A program made the translations under genes and the position numbers. The notes beneath the pieces are model-generated. The model searched no databases and was not told the DNA's origin. It saw only the letters and a list, made by a program, of their open reading frames with translations. Positions 36,154 through 44,776 of a stretch of DNA of 64,000 bases are shown one piece after another (positions within the stretch are counted from its first letter, which is position 1; each line of letters begins with the position of its first letter). This stretch comes from DATBFG01 sp036558645 (GTDB lineage Bacteria > Acidobacteriota > Terriglobia > Terriglobales > Acidobacteriaceae): assembly GCA_036558645.1 (NCBI GenBank), contig DATBFG010000095.1:1-64000 (forward strand), in the 5' to 3' direction.

Positions 36154-38331
36154 CTATCGGCCAAAGCGCACACGCACGCGCGACCCTGACGTAACATGAG
36201 TTCCCGCTGCCGGACTCTGCTCCTGTGCCAGCCCACTGCCAATCGCGTCGAGTTCTAAACCGCTGTCCTGTGCAATCTCAATGGCGGATCGCACGCTCTT
36301 ACCACGAAAGTCCGGCACCACGATCCCTCCCTGCTCGGCATCTAAAACGACCGTGCCGCTAGTACCAACCGATGTCGAATGCGGGTCGGGAATGGTCATC
36401 TCACCGGACTTTTCTTTCGGTTCTGAAATCGGTTGGCGCGCAGCCGCTTGCACCACCGCCGGAATGATGCCTGCCGGCGACGCGGGAGGGCTCACCTCAG
36501 GCTTCGGAGTCGCAGGAACCGTCTCCACTCCAGCCTCCGCTACATTCAACGCCTCGCCCAAGCGATCCGGAGAACCCTCTTCCAGATCTTGATCTTTAAC
36601 CTTCTTGGCTGCAAGTAACATCTGCTGCCGTGGTGTGAATTCCACGTCGTGCGGCGTGTGCATGTACTCCAACACCTGCTGTGTGATGCGCTGGAAAACA
36701 GGCGCGGAAATCTGCCCGCCCTGGTGTAGACCTACTGCAGAATCCAAAATCACGGCAACGACCACAGCAGGATCGTTCACCGGCGCGAATCCCGCAAACG
36801 TGGCAACGTACTTGGTGTGTGAATAGGCCCGCGTTGCGGGATCGACCTTCTGCGCTGTCCCCGTCTTTCCCGCCGAGCTGTAGCCTATTAAGAGAGCTCT
36901 CTTGCCTGTCCCGTGAAGAACGACTCCCTGCATCATCTGTCGCATTTGCGCGGCCGTTAGGGAAGAGATGACCCGCCGCTCTCCCGTTGGTCGAAACGCG
37001 ATCGTCTGGGGAGTGCTTTGCGGCTGCGTCGTGGCCGCGACAATGCGTGGCGCCACATACACACCGTCGTTCGCCATTGTTGAAATCAGCGCGACCAATT
37101 GCAGTGGCGTAATCCCGATCTCTTGCCCCATCGAAATGGCGGCGATCGAGACCTTTGACCAGCGATTTGGTGGCTTCGACAGGCCCCGTGTCTCGCCCGG
37201 CAATTCAATGCCGGTCGGCTGGCCGAAACCGAAGCCATGAATGTATTTGTAAAAGCGTTCATCGCCCATCCGCAGCGCGATCTTGATTGCGCCCACGTCG
37301 CTCGATTCCGCGAGGATGTCCGATACCGGCATCACGCCATGCGGTTTGCTGTCCCGTATGCGCATGCCGTTCACAACGATCGAACCCATCTGGCAATCGA
37401 ACAGTTCATCGGGACGCGTCAAATTCTCTTCCAACGCTCCAGAAATCGTTACTAACTTAAACGTCGAGCCCGGCTCGTAGACATCGCTGACCGCATGATC
37501 CTTCAGCCTCGCGGGCGTGATCTCCGACGCGATGTTCGGATTAAATGTTGGCCTGTTGGCCAGCGCCAGAATTTCCCCGGTACGCGGATTTGCAATCACT
37601 ACCGTTCCCGTCTCGGCCTTCGTCTGAGCCATCGCTGTTTCCAGTTCTCGCTCTGCGATGTACTGGATTTTCTCGTCGATGGTGAGGACCACGTTTTGTC
37701 CCGGTTCGGGCTGCTTCTCCACACTGCCGAAATACTTGCGTCGAGCGTCTACAGACACAAGCATCTCGCCGGGTTTGCCGCGCAGCTGATCGTCGTATTG
37801 ACGTTCGATCCCGCTCAGGCCTTCGTCGTCCATACCAACGTAGCCCAGAACCTGCGCCGCCAGTTCTCGCTTGGGGTAATACCGCTTCGACTCCTTCTGG
37901 AAGTAAATGCCGCGAAGGTTGAGTGCGCGAATCCGATCCGCGGTTTCGGCGTCTGCCTTTCGCGCCACCCAGCAGAAGGTTTTTCCTGATTTGCACTTTG
38001 CGATCAGTTCGCGTGGGTCTTCTTTCGTGATGCGCGCAATGAGTGACAATGTTCCTGCTAGATCCGGGATTTGTGTGGGAATCGCAAATGCCGAATCGAC
38101 GGAAATCGACATCGCCAGCTCGCGTCCCGCACGGTCATAGATGACACCACGCTTCGGCGAGACTTCCTGGGTTCGCGACTGTTGGCGCGTAGCGCGCTGT
38201 TCGTACTTCCCGTATTCGAGAATTTGCAGATCGACCAGGCGTAGGCAGATGGCGACGCACCAAAGCACGAGCACGCTGCCGAGCAGGTAGAGTCTTATGT
38301 TCGTGCTATTGCGGGGTGTACTCGAAGCCAC
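36154..38331 (-). CDS. ftsI: septal transpeptidase FtsI/PBP3-type with PASTA domain
   Basis: Class B penicillin-binding protein cross-linking septal peptidoglycan (725 aa). Membrane anchor at about 13-34; pedestal domain; transpeptidase with catalytic S289 in GSTFK, an ESSDVGA stretch at the second motif (S343-S344-D345, where SxN is usual), and KTGT at 489-492. A Pro-rich linker precedes one C-terminal PASTA domain (about 660-725, VVPDFRGKSVRSAIEIA). PASTA on FtsI is more typical of Gram-positive and some deep-branching groups. The start is GTG at 38331 with GAGG eight bases upstream. Follows ftsL by about 110 bases; that gap holds nothing I recognise. Confidence 0.94.
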   Translation of the reverse strand: MASSTPRNSTNIRLYLLGSVLVLWCVAICLRLVDLQILEYGKYEQRATRQQSRTQEVSPKRGVIYDRAGRELAMSISVDSAFAIPTQIPDLAGTLSLIARITKEDPRELIAKCKSGKTFCWVARKADAETADRIRALNLRGIYFQKESKRYYPKRELAAQVLGYVGMDDEGLSGIERQYDDQLRGKPGEMLVSVDARRKYFGSVEKQPEPGQNVVLTIDEKIQYIAERELETAMAQTKAETGTVVIANPRTGEILALANRPTFNPNIASEITPARLKDHAVSDVYEPGSTFKLVTISGALEENLTRPDELFDCQMGSIVVNGMRIRDSKPHGVMPVSDILAESSDVGAIKIALRMGDERFYKYIHGFGFGQPTGIELPGETRGLSKPPNRWSKVSIAAISMGQEIGITPLQLVALISTMANDGVYVAPRIVAATTQPQSTPQTIAFRPTGERRVISSLTAAQMRQMMQGVVLHGTGKRALLIGYSSAGKTGTAQKVDPATRAYSHTKYVATFAGFAPVNDPAVVVAVILDSAVGLHQGGQISAPVFQRITQQVLEYMHTPHDVEFTPRQQMLLAAKKVKDQDLEEGSPDRLGEALNVAEAGVETVPATPKPEVSPPASPAGIIPAVVQAAARQPISEPKEKSGEMTIPDPHSTSVGTSGTVVLDAEQGGIVVPDFRGKSVRSAIEIAQDSGLELDAIGSGLAQEQSPAAGTHVTSGSRVRVRFGR

Positions 38332-38440
38332 GACTCAATCCTCAGACAAACATGGCGGCCTACGCTTACAGCGAAAGCCGCCACTGGACATCTATCCACG
38401 CGTTCAGCCCAAGCAAGGGGGATGCCTAGCCGAAGTAAAC

Positions 38441-38896
38441 CTACCGCACAGAAATCACCGACACCGGCGTTGCACTGGCCAGAACCGGAGCCGTGCTGTC
38501 GCTGACTGTATCTATCCGAATAACCTGACCTGCATCGGGGGATTGCAATCCAAGCTTGCGGGCTAGGTTGTCGATTCTCTCCGGATCTCGCAGCGAAGCC
38601 TCTTCCAGGCGCAACGCGTGGTTTTCCTCGATGAGTGCATCTCGCTGGATTCGCAACGCTTCGTTCTTGTAACCGTATTCGATCGCCTTGAAGTGCTGCC
38701 AAGCGTAGGTCATGACCAGCAGAAACAGACAGCTCAAGGCAATCCCGAAGGAGCGCATTTCGCGGCTGCGGCGCGGATCGTCTACCTTCACCAGGCGCGA
38801 GTTGTCGATCGACTTGGTGAAGTAAATCTCAGGCGTGCCCGTCCAGCAGGGGCGACGCTTTGTCCTAGGAATTCGTACCGCAGCTGCTGCCGCCAT
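38441..38896 (-). CDS. ftsL: FtsL-like divisome protein
   Basis: Small bitopic protein (151 aa): a basic cytoplasmic N-terminus of about 48 residues, a membrane helix (about 49-69, SFGIALSCLFLLVMTYAWQHF), then a leucine-zipper-like helix (KNEALRIQRDALIEENHALRLEEASL) and the RIDNLARKLGLQSP motif common to FtsL/DivIC proteins. It would link FtsQ to FtsI/FtsW. Identity rests on architecture plus position between rsmH and ftsI, because FtsL sequences diverge strongly. Its start codon shares a base with the stop of the 50-codon ORF upstream (TAATG), so translation is probably coupled. Confidence 0.88.
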   Translation of the reverse strand: MAAAAAVRIPRTKRRPCWTGTPEIYFTKSIDNSRLVKVDDPRRSREMRSFGIALSCLFLLVMTYAWQHFKAIEYGYKNEALRIQRDALIEENHALRLEEASLRDPERIDNLARKLGLQSPDAGQVIRIDTVSDSTAPVLASATPVSVISVR

Positions 38897-39048
38897 TACG
38901 CCACTCCGATCAGTTTTGTCTCGGCTGAGGTTCCCTGGTAAGAAGCGCCCGCATACCAGCGCTCCAGCTCCGTTGCATTCACGCGCGTTTGCTCTTCGGC
39001 GCGCTCCACCACTTCCATCAACTGCTCAATGAGTGTTCCCGTGTACAT
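38896..39048 (-). CDS. 50-residue small protein between rsmH and ftsL
   Basis: A short ORF encoding 50 aa that begins MYTGTLIEQLMEVVERAEEQ and ends LIGVA. Support for it being real: a near-perfect ribosome site GGGGGAGGA eight bases before the ATG; a TAATG stop/start overlap with ftsL; and an otherwise unexplained gap in a tight operon. The first half is a predicted amphipathic helix (roughly residues 4-33), followed by RWYAGASYQG. No signal peptide or membrane helix. I do not recognise a family. It could be a small divisome or regulatory protein, or chiefly a translational coupler for ftsL. Confidence 0.7.
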   Translation of the reverse strand: MYTGTLIEQLMEVVERAEEQTRVNATELERWYAGASYQGTSAETKLIGVA

Positions 39049-39132
39049 TTGCTTGTCCTCCCCCTTTTGGATGCCCTACCACAGAGCACCTGAGGGACGT
39101 CCCTTCCGTGCGGCCAGGTATTCTTACCTTGG

Positions 39133-40083
39133 CTAAGTTCGTTCCGCGGCCCGCAGCTTCGCGCTGCGCGACCGTGGATTGCGATCGATCTCATCGTGCG
39201 TTGCTGTCACCGGCTTCTTCGTCAGCAGCTTGTAATGGCCCAGCTTCGCGCCGTCGCGCAGGGCATCTTTCACGATGCGATCCTCCAGCGAATGAAAGCT
39301 GATGATCACCAGGCGACCTCCCGGCTTCAGCATCTGCGGGGCTGCCTCCAGCAGCGCCCGTAGTTCGTTCAGTTCGTGGTTTACGTAAATTCGGAGAGCT
39401 TGAAAGGTTCTCGTCGCGGGATGAATTTTTCTCTCCGCCTGGTTCATTGGCCGGGCCGCGGCTGATATCACCGCTGCAAGCTGTGCAGTAGTTGATATCG
39501 GCCGCGACCGGACAATGGCTCTGGCGATTCTCCGCGACCTCCTTTCCTCACCGAATTCGTAAATCAGGTTCGCGAGTGTGACTTCGTCCACCTCATTTAC
39601 CACTTGTTCGGCGGTCATCCCCGATTGCGTATTCATACGCATATCTAAGGGCCCATCCGCCTGAAAACTAAATCCTCGCGACGCGTCATCCAGTTGCAAG
39701 CTGCTTACGCCAACATCGGCGATTAGGCCGTCGATGGTCTTTGGTCGTTGGCCGTAAGCAAAGTCCGCAAACGACGCATGAACCAACTCCACTTTTGGCC
39801 AGTCTTGTTCTTGGCCACCGACTAACGACCGATGACCAACGACGCGTTCAGCGATTTCCAGCGCTGCAGGATCCCTATCGACCCCAATCAAATGTCCCGG
39901 TGCGCCTAGGCGTTTTGCGATTTCGAAGCTGTGCCCGCCCAAGCCCACCGTGGCGTCGAGATACGTCCCGCCACGCTTGATATTTAGAAATTCGATCGCT
40001 TCTTTTAAAAGAACCGGAACATGGCCAACTTCCCTGCCACCATGCCCAACCCCCTGAGGGGTGTCTGTTGAACCCTCGTCCAC
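39133..40083 (-). CDS. rsmH: 16S rRNA (cytosine-1402-N4)-methyltransferase
   Basis: SAM-dependent methyltransferase (MraW) modifying C1402 of 16S rRNA (316 aa). Signatures: HVPVLLKEAIEFL, the SAM loop YLDATVGLGGHSFEIA, GVSSLQLDDASRGFSF, RIYVNHELNELRALL and ISFHSLEDRIVK. The start is GTG at 40083, which overlaps the mraZ stop as TAGTG. About 20 residues precede the conserved HVPVLL, slightly longer than usual, so an internal start is possible. Confidence 0.95.
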   Translation of the reverse strand: MDEGSTDTPQGVGHGGREVGHVPVLLKEAIEFLNIKRGGTYLDATVGLGGHSFEIAKRLGAPGHLIGVDRDPAALEIAERVVGHRSLVGGQEQDWPKVELVHASFADFAYGQRPKTIDGLIADVGVSSLQLDDASRGFSFQADGPLDMRMNTQSGMTAEQVVNEVDEVTLANLIYEFGEERRSRRIARAIVRSRPISTTAQLAAVISAAARPMNQAERKIHPATRTFQALRIYVNHELNELRALLEAAPQMLKPGGRLVIISFHSLEDRIVKDALRDGAKLGHYKLLTKKPVTATHDEIDRNPRSRSAKLRAAERT

Positions 40084-40523
40084 TAAATGCCCAGATCGTC
40101 GAGCGTCTTTTCATCCTCGGCCGTGAACGCCTGCTCTTCAATTTCCTGTCGGAACGCCTCCAGGTTGCGGACTACCAGGTAGGTCAAGTTGCCGAGCACT
40201 GCAACTTCGCCCTTGATCTGGGCGCTGTCGCGCAGAATCTGCGGAATCAGCACCCGTCCCTGACCATCCATCTCGACCACCTGGCCGTAGTAGTTCACGC
40301 GGTCCAGGAATTTCTTCTTCGTGGGATTGAACGTCGATAGCGACGCCAGTTTCTGCTCGATCCGTTCCCATTCCTCGAAGGGATACACTTGAGCAACTTT
40401 CCCATCCAGGCTGGTGATGTAAAATTGCGCACCGTACTTCTCGTCGATTACCCGCTTGAACTCCGCGGGGACTTTGAGCCGTCCTTTTTCGTCGACGCGA
40501 GTTGGGTGATTGCCGCGAAACAT
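40083..40523 (-). CDS. mraZ: transcriptional regulator MraZ
   Basis: DNA-binding regulator that heads dcw clusters and represses its own promoter in bacteria studied (146 aa). Two AbrB-like swapped-hairpin domains: N-terminal MFRGNHPTRVDEKGRLKVP and a second with QVVEMDGQGRVLIPQILRD. It forms ring oligomers that bind tandem repeats; three such repeats are found at 40707-40731. The ATG gives the conserved MFRG start, with AAGGG at weak ribosome-site spacing. A leader of roughly 200 bases separates it from the promoter. Confidence 0.95.
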   Translation of the reverse strand: MFRGNHPTRVDEKGRLKVPAEFKRVIDEKYGAQFYITSLDGKVAQVYPFEEWERIEQKLASLSTFNPTKKKFLDRVNYYGQVVEMDGQGRVLIPQILRDSAQIKGEVAVLGNLTYLVVRNLEAFRQEIEEQAFTAEDEKTLDDLGI

Positions 40524-40706
40524 GCGTTTTGCCCTTTACCGGGCCACGGAACTTGAGAGCAGCAACTGCCACAGCAACGAGGGAGGTAAAAGCGGTACAA
40601 ATGCCGGTCTCAATCGATCTTTCTGGGCTGTTTTCTGGGGTGTCAGCTTCAAAATCCACTGGCGCCTCTCAATGTGTCACCGCTGCCCACGACCGCTACT
40701 CTGAAG

Positions 40707-40731
40707 ACCACTTCCTACCACTTTTGACCAC
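40707..40731 (-). promoter_or_regulatory. three MraZ boxes (GTGGT, 10-bp period)
   Basis: On the - strand GTGGT occurs three times, at 40727-40731, 40717-40721 and 40707-40711, separated by five bases each. MraZ in E. coli and Mycoplasma is known to bind such short G-rich direct repeats near its own promoter. They follow the -10 element directly, covering the expected start of transcription, which fits repression. Confidence 0.75.
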
Positions 40732-40759
40732 ATCCTACGCCTAAACCGTTTATTGTCAA
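40732..40759 (-). promoter_or_regulatory. sigma-70-type promoter of mraZ and the dcw cluster
   Basis: - strand TTGACA (40754-40759), 16-base spacer, TAGGAT (40732-40737). A perfect -35 with a weaker -10. It is adjacent to the MraZ boxes and about 210 bases before the mraZ start. Confidence 0.65.
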
Positions 40760-40982
40760 TAAGAAAGTTATAGGTCGTTAGGCGGGAGTCAGGCGTGCTC
40801 AGGAAAGCGCAATAAATTGTGGCTAACCGATTTGGTGACCACAATTCGTTGCGTTTAGAGACTTGGTTCGCAGGCGGACAGCGATCGAGGTTTTATTCTT
40901 GCTTTCTCAAAATGGGCACATCGCTGTGGAAAAATTCTGCGCTGAACTTTCGTAAACCATAGAATTTCGATGTGCAACAAGA
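40760..40982. other. intergenic region between dcw promoter and receptor terminator
   Basis: About 220 bases with no gene. It contains an 8-bp perfect inverted repeat, AATTGTGG (40815-40822) and CCACAATT (40839-40846), with a 16-base spacer, which may be an operator. The remainder is AT-rich and shows no ORF or RNA I can assign. Confidence 0.35.
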
Positions 40983-41006
40983 AAGCCTCGGCTGTCGCCG
41001 AGGCTT
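40983..41006 (-). terminator. rho-independent terminator after the TonB-dependent receptor
   Basis: AAGCCTCGGC (40983-40992) pairs with GCCGAGGCTT (40997-41006) around TGTC. Reading the - strand it continues TTCTTGTTGC. It lies 18 bases past the receptor stop. Confidence 0.85.
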
Positions 41007-41023
41007 CTTACAATCCAGTTGAC

Positions 41024-44000
41024 TTACCAGATGAACTTCACTCCCAGCTGAATGTGACGCGATCCGCCTGACCCGATCACCGGATTAGCGACCTGAACGT
41101 CGGGTGTCGCATTGGCCCGCCCGAAGCTCGATGGATCCGTTAGATCGCCTCCAACAGAACCAAGAGCAAAGTTCGCGTGGTTGGCGACATTAAACATCTC
41201 GCCGCGGAACTGGACCCGCACCCGTTCGCTCAGATTCCAGATCTTCATGACTGAAGCATCCCAATTCATGAAGCCCGGCCCGCGCAGCGAGTTGCGTCCC
41301 ATGTTGCCGAAGGTTCCAAAAGCATTCGGATAAAGAATCGAACCATTCTGTGAGTAGCAGCCGCCAGCGTAATCCAGTGCGTCCAGGAGACCCTGGGTTG
41401 TAGCTACGGACGTGCAAACTGCGGGCCGCGAGACGACATTCCCATCGTCATCGTATTCAACTGCGTAGTATGGAATCGAATCGGTGGCCGACCACTGGAA
41501 GGCCAACGGATCGCCCTTGATGTTCCAGCGGTCATTGTTGGCGTTCCCGGGACCTTCTCCCGTCAACGTGAGGTCATTGGTGTTGTCGTACACCAACAGC
41601 GGCTGGCCCGTCTGCCAGCTTACGATGCTGGTCACCTGCCAGCCTTCCAGCAGTTGCCCCCAGCTTTTCTTGGAAGGCAGATCATAGGTTGCCGACAATG
41701 TGAAGCGATGGCGGATGTCGTAGTCCCCGCTGGCCTTCTCCGCTGCGATGTCAAAACTGTTCTGCGGAACATAAGCCAGATTGCTCGTGCTGCCGGCGGT
41801 ATCGATCGCGTGGCCGTAGGTGTACCCGGCCAACAAATAGAGCCCGTGGGCATAACGGTGCGTCAATGTCGCCTGCAGGCTGTTAAAGGTGGAGCTGGAC
41901 TGGTTTCCCAGGAAATTCAGGAAGCCGATATATGGGAAACAGGGTGCGTTGCCGGTCCCCAACCCAATCGGCGGAGCGCAACTTGCCGTCATCGGGCGAC
42001 CCAACTGCTCAGAGCCGTCATCGATGGCAGGATTGACCTGGTTGATATCAACCGTGCTGTACAGGTTTACGCCGCGATTCGCGACGTACGCCAGCTGCAA
42101 GAGCGTAGTAGGCGTCAACTCATGCTGCAGGTTGAAGTTCCAGTTCATGACATACGGCGTCTTCAGATCTTGATCAACACCGAAAATGTTGCATGGACTG
42201 CTTGCATCGCATGTATTCAACGCCGTGTTGTTAACCGGGAATATCGGACCCGCCTGACTCCAATTGATCAAAGCCGGATCAGCACCGCTGAGAAGGAAGC
42301 TGCTGATGTTGCCATTCGCGCCCGGCTGAATCAGGGCGCTCGGATTCAGATTCAAGCCGCCTCCATTGAACATGAAAGTGCGAATAGACGGCTGAACGTA
42401 GATGATGCCGAAGCCACCGCGGAGGATCGTCTTGCCAGTGCCGAACATGTCGTAAGCTAGCCCGACTCGAGGTGAGAAATTCGCGTAGTTGGTCTTATAG
42501 GGCTCGTCGATGCCGTATCCAACCTGCACGATTCCGCGTGAGGGCACGAAATTGGCAAGGCGATCTTGAGAGTCCTTGATCGGGAAGGTGACGTCGTAGC
42601 GCAAACCCAAATTGAACGTCAGCTTCCTGCTCACCCGGAAATCATCCTGAGCAAAGAGTCCGAACGACTTCATGCTGACGTCCCGCGCGGAATCTCCATA
42701 AAGCAGCCGCCAGGAGCGCACATTGCCCACGAGGAAGTCCTCAAGATAATGAAAATCGACGCGTCCCCGCCCGTAACCCGCGCGGAAATAGTCGACACCA
42801 CCATTACTGAAATCACCGCCAAAGCGCAGCGCATGTCGTCCAGCGGTATAGGCGATCGTGTCGGAGTAGTTTTCGGTGTGGCTCGGCGATGTGGCCGTAG
42901 GCCAGCTGGAATTGCCTCCCAAGTAGTCGAAGTACGACGTGCTGGGATTAATGCGTGGGAATCCGAACAGCCGTGGATCCGTGATACCGGTATTCAGCCC
43001 GTAATCCTTGGGATTCACGTTCGCGTCGAGTGGCGCAATGGTCTCGTCGAAGCTGTTGAAGCTGAACCGCGCGGTATTGACCCAGCGCGAGTTAGGGGTC
43101 CAGGTCCAATCAACGCCGAACACTTGTGTAATTGGCGCAGCATGAGATAGCCACTCAGGTCGTAGCGGTATGGCATCTTCTTCAATCTGATTGCTGTTGG
43201 CGTAGATGTACCGTCCCGATATCGTGTGGTGATCGTTCGGATGGTAGTCGCTCTTGAACACCAGATTATCGGCACGATTCACGTTATTGAAGTTGAAGTT
43301 GATGATCGTCGGATCATCGGGGTCGGCAGTGAATCCCGGATTGTTCGGAAAAAACTTCCTGAGGCTCATGCTCAACGGATTGCAGTTCGCCGGGGTAGTG
43401 TCGCACCCCAAGTCGTGAACTGCATCCACAATGCTCGAGAATGGATCGCCTGCGGGATTGCCGGGTGTGGCCAACGATACCGTCACTGGCGAATAGGCGT
43501 TGTAAGGATTTCCAACCTTGTCCCGCACGCCTTCGTAATTCGCGAAATAGAACCACTTCCCTTTCACGATTGGCCCGCCGATGGACCCGCCAAACTGATG
43601 CAGCAACAGTGCCGCCACCGATTGTGGTTCGGGATTGAAATAGTTGCGTGCGTCAAAAGCGGCATTGCGATGAAAGTAATATCCGCTTCCATGAATCTCA
43701 TCGGTTCCGGACTTGATCCCGATGTTCACCACTACTCCAGGCTTCTCTCCGAAGTCGGCCTGAGGATGTTCCTGGGTGTTGAATTCCTGAATGGAATCCA
43801 AAGGAAGAGTGCTGGCCGGAGTCCCGGAGATTCCGGCATCGTTTACGACCGTCTCTCCCCAGTACGCGTCGTTGTCATTGGCACCATCGATGACGAAATT
43901 GTTGTCATCCGGCCGAAGGCCATTCGAAGTTACGGAATGGAACCCACCTCCCGGATCCCGCTGTACGCCAGGATGGAGCGCCAGCAGGTTCTGGAAGTCG

Positions 44001-44452
44001 CGTCCTTGCAGCGGTAACTCGTTCACTGCTTTGTTTGAAAGCACTCCGTTCAGTGTGGAGGTGGTGGAATCAACCAGAGGCGCCTCCTCCTTTACTTCCA
44101 GCACTTCTGACGTCGCACCGGGTGGCAACTCAAAATCCACACGAACATCCTTCGCAACCTCCACCTGCACTCCATCTCTCACGACCTTACGGAAATTAGG
44201 CGCCTCGACTGAAATCGTGTAGATCCCCGCCGCAATACCCGGAGCGACGAAATCCCCGCTGCTGTTGGTCTCCAAGACTCTTTTCACGCCCGTAGCCTTG
44301 TTCTCAATCGTGACCTGCGCTTTCACGATGACGGCGCCAGTGGGATCCTGGACCCGCCCGCTGATCTTGCCCTGGGAGGTCTGGGCGAGCAGCACGCCCG
44401 CACAGCATAGAACTGTCACTAAAACGATAAGCATGGTGCGAAAGGACTTCAT
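41024..44452 (-). CDS. Oar-like TonB-dependent outer-membrane receptor
   Basis: Large outer-membrane protein (1142 aa). Signal peptide (1-23), a carboxypeptidase-regulatory-like Ig domain (about 26-110, GKISGRVQDPTGAVIVKAQVT), a plug-like region with NELPLQGRDFQNLLALHPGV and GANDNDAYWGE, and a long beta-barrel ending HIQLGVKFIW with the terminal aromatic used by BAM. This arrangement is abundant in Acidobacteriota and related to Myxococcus Oar. Substrates are usually unknown, often polysaccharides or peptides. It has its own promoter (44690-44717), a leader of about 230 bases and a terminator, so it is a separate unit. No neighbour suggests the ligand. Confidence 0.92.
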   Translation of the reverse strand: MKSFRTMLIVLVTVLCCAGVLLAQTSQGKISGRVQDPTGAVIVKAQVTIENKATGVKRVLETNSSGDFVAPGIAAGIYTISVEAPNFRKVVRDGVQVEVAKDVRVDFELPPGATSEVLEVKEEAPLVDSTTSTLNGVLSNKAVNELPLQGRDFQNLLALHPGVQRDPGGGFHSVTSNGLRPDDNNFVIDGANDNDAYWGETVVNDAGISGTPASTLPLDSIQEFNTQEHPQADFGEKPGVVVNIGIKSGTDEIHGSGYYFHRNAAFDARNYFNPEPQSVAALLLHQFGGSIGGPIVKGKWFYFANYEGVRDKVGNPYNAYSPVTVSLATPGNPAGDPFSSIVDAVHDLGCDTTPANCNPLSMSLRKFFPNNPGFTADPDDPTIINFNFNNVNRADNLVFKSDYHPNDHHTISGRYIYANSNQIEEDAIPLRPEWLSHAAPITQVFGVDWTWTPNSRWVNTARFSFNSFDETIAPLDANVNPKDYGLNTGITDPRLFGFPRINPSTSYFDYLGGNSSWPTATSPSHTENYSDTIAYTAGRHALRFGGDFSNGGVDYFRAGYGRGRVDFHYLEDFLVGNVRSWRLLYGDSARDVSMKSFGLFAQDDFRVSRKLTFNLGLRYDVTFPIKDSQDRLANFVPSRGIVQVGYGIDEPYKTNYANFSPRVGLAYDMFGTGKTILRGGFGIIYVQPSIRTFMFNGGGLNLNPSALIQPGANGNISSFLLSGADPALINWSQAGPIFPVNNTALNTCDASSPCNIFGVDQDLKTPYVMNWNFNLQHELTPTTLLQLAYVANRGVNLYSTVDINQVNPAIDDGSEQLGRPMTASCAPPIGLGTGNAPCFPYIGFLNFLGNQSSSTFNSLQATLTHRYAHGLYLLAGYTYGHAIDTAGSTSNLAYVPQNSFDIAAEKASGDYDIRHRFTLSATYDLPSKKSWGQLLEGWQVTSIVSWQTGQPLLVYDNTNDLTLTGEGPGNANNDRWNIKGDPLAFQWSATDSIPYYAVEYDDDGNVVSRPAVCTSVATTQGLLDALDYAGGCYSQNGSILYPNAFGTFGNMGRNSLRGPGFMNWDASVMKIWNLSERVRVQFRGEMFNVANHANFALGSVGGDLTDPSSFGRANATPDVQVANPVIGSGGSRHIQLGVKFIW

Positions 44453-44555
44453 GGCGCCTCCAGCAATTGGGAATCGGACTACTTTCGAGAGCAGCGCTTG
44501 TTCCGCCTGCGTAACAAGTGTTTCTAGTTTTTGGAAGATTCGGACAGAGGGGAGA

Positions 44556-44651
44556 TCACAGCCCGGATTCCAGTTTGCCGGCGCTTACCAAACGCTCTAC
44601 TTGCTCCAGTTTGTCCCCAACGGTGGAACTAAGCAACATTTGGTTGGTCAT
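44556..44651 (-). CDS. possible 31-residue leader ORF upstream of the receptor
   Basis: Short ORF within the receptor's presumed 5' leader, encoding MTNQMLLSSTVGDKLEQVER followed by LVSAGKLESGL. The second half is a plausible amphipathic helix. A GGGG lies 11 bases before the ATG, a weak ribosome site. It starts about 40 bases after the -10 element and ends about 100 bases before the receptor ATG. It might be a small protein, a leader peptide or chance. Confidence 0.3.
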   Translation of the reverse strand: MTNQMLLSSTVGDKLEQVERLVSAGKLESGL

Positions 44652-44689
44652 TACACGCTTGCCCCTGCAGCAACGCCGGAATGCCGAGA

Positions 44690-44717
44690 ATTCTACAAAG
44701 TATCCCGCAGAAGTCAA
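44690..44717 (-). promoter_or_regulatory. sigma-70-type promoter for the TonB-dependent receptor
   Basis: - strand TTGACT (44712-44717), 16-base spacer, TAGAAT (44690-44695): five of six matches in each hexamer. It lies just beyond the cyanophycinase-like gene and implies a leader of about 230 bases for the receptor. Confidence 0.6.
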
Positions 44718-44776
44718 TCGGAAAGCCGCAAGTAAGGGCCCGCTGTTGTCCAGTCAGGAAAGTACTTCGTCCTGAG

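Noticed and set aside
41654..44017. Long + strand frames (up to 268 codons) antisense to the Oar-like receptor.
   Set aside because: They mirror the receptor's third-position GC and show no domain or ribosome site.
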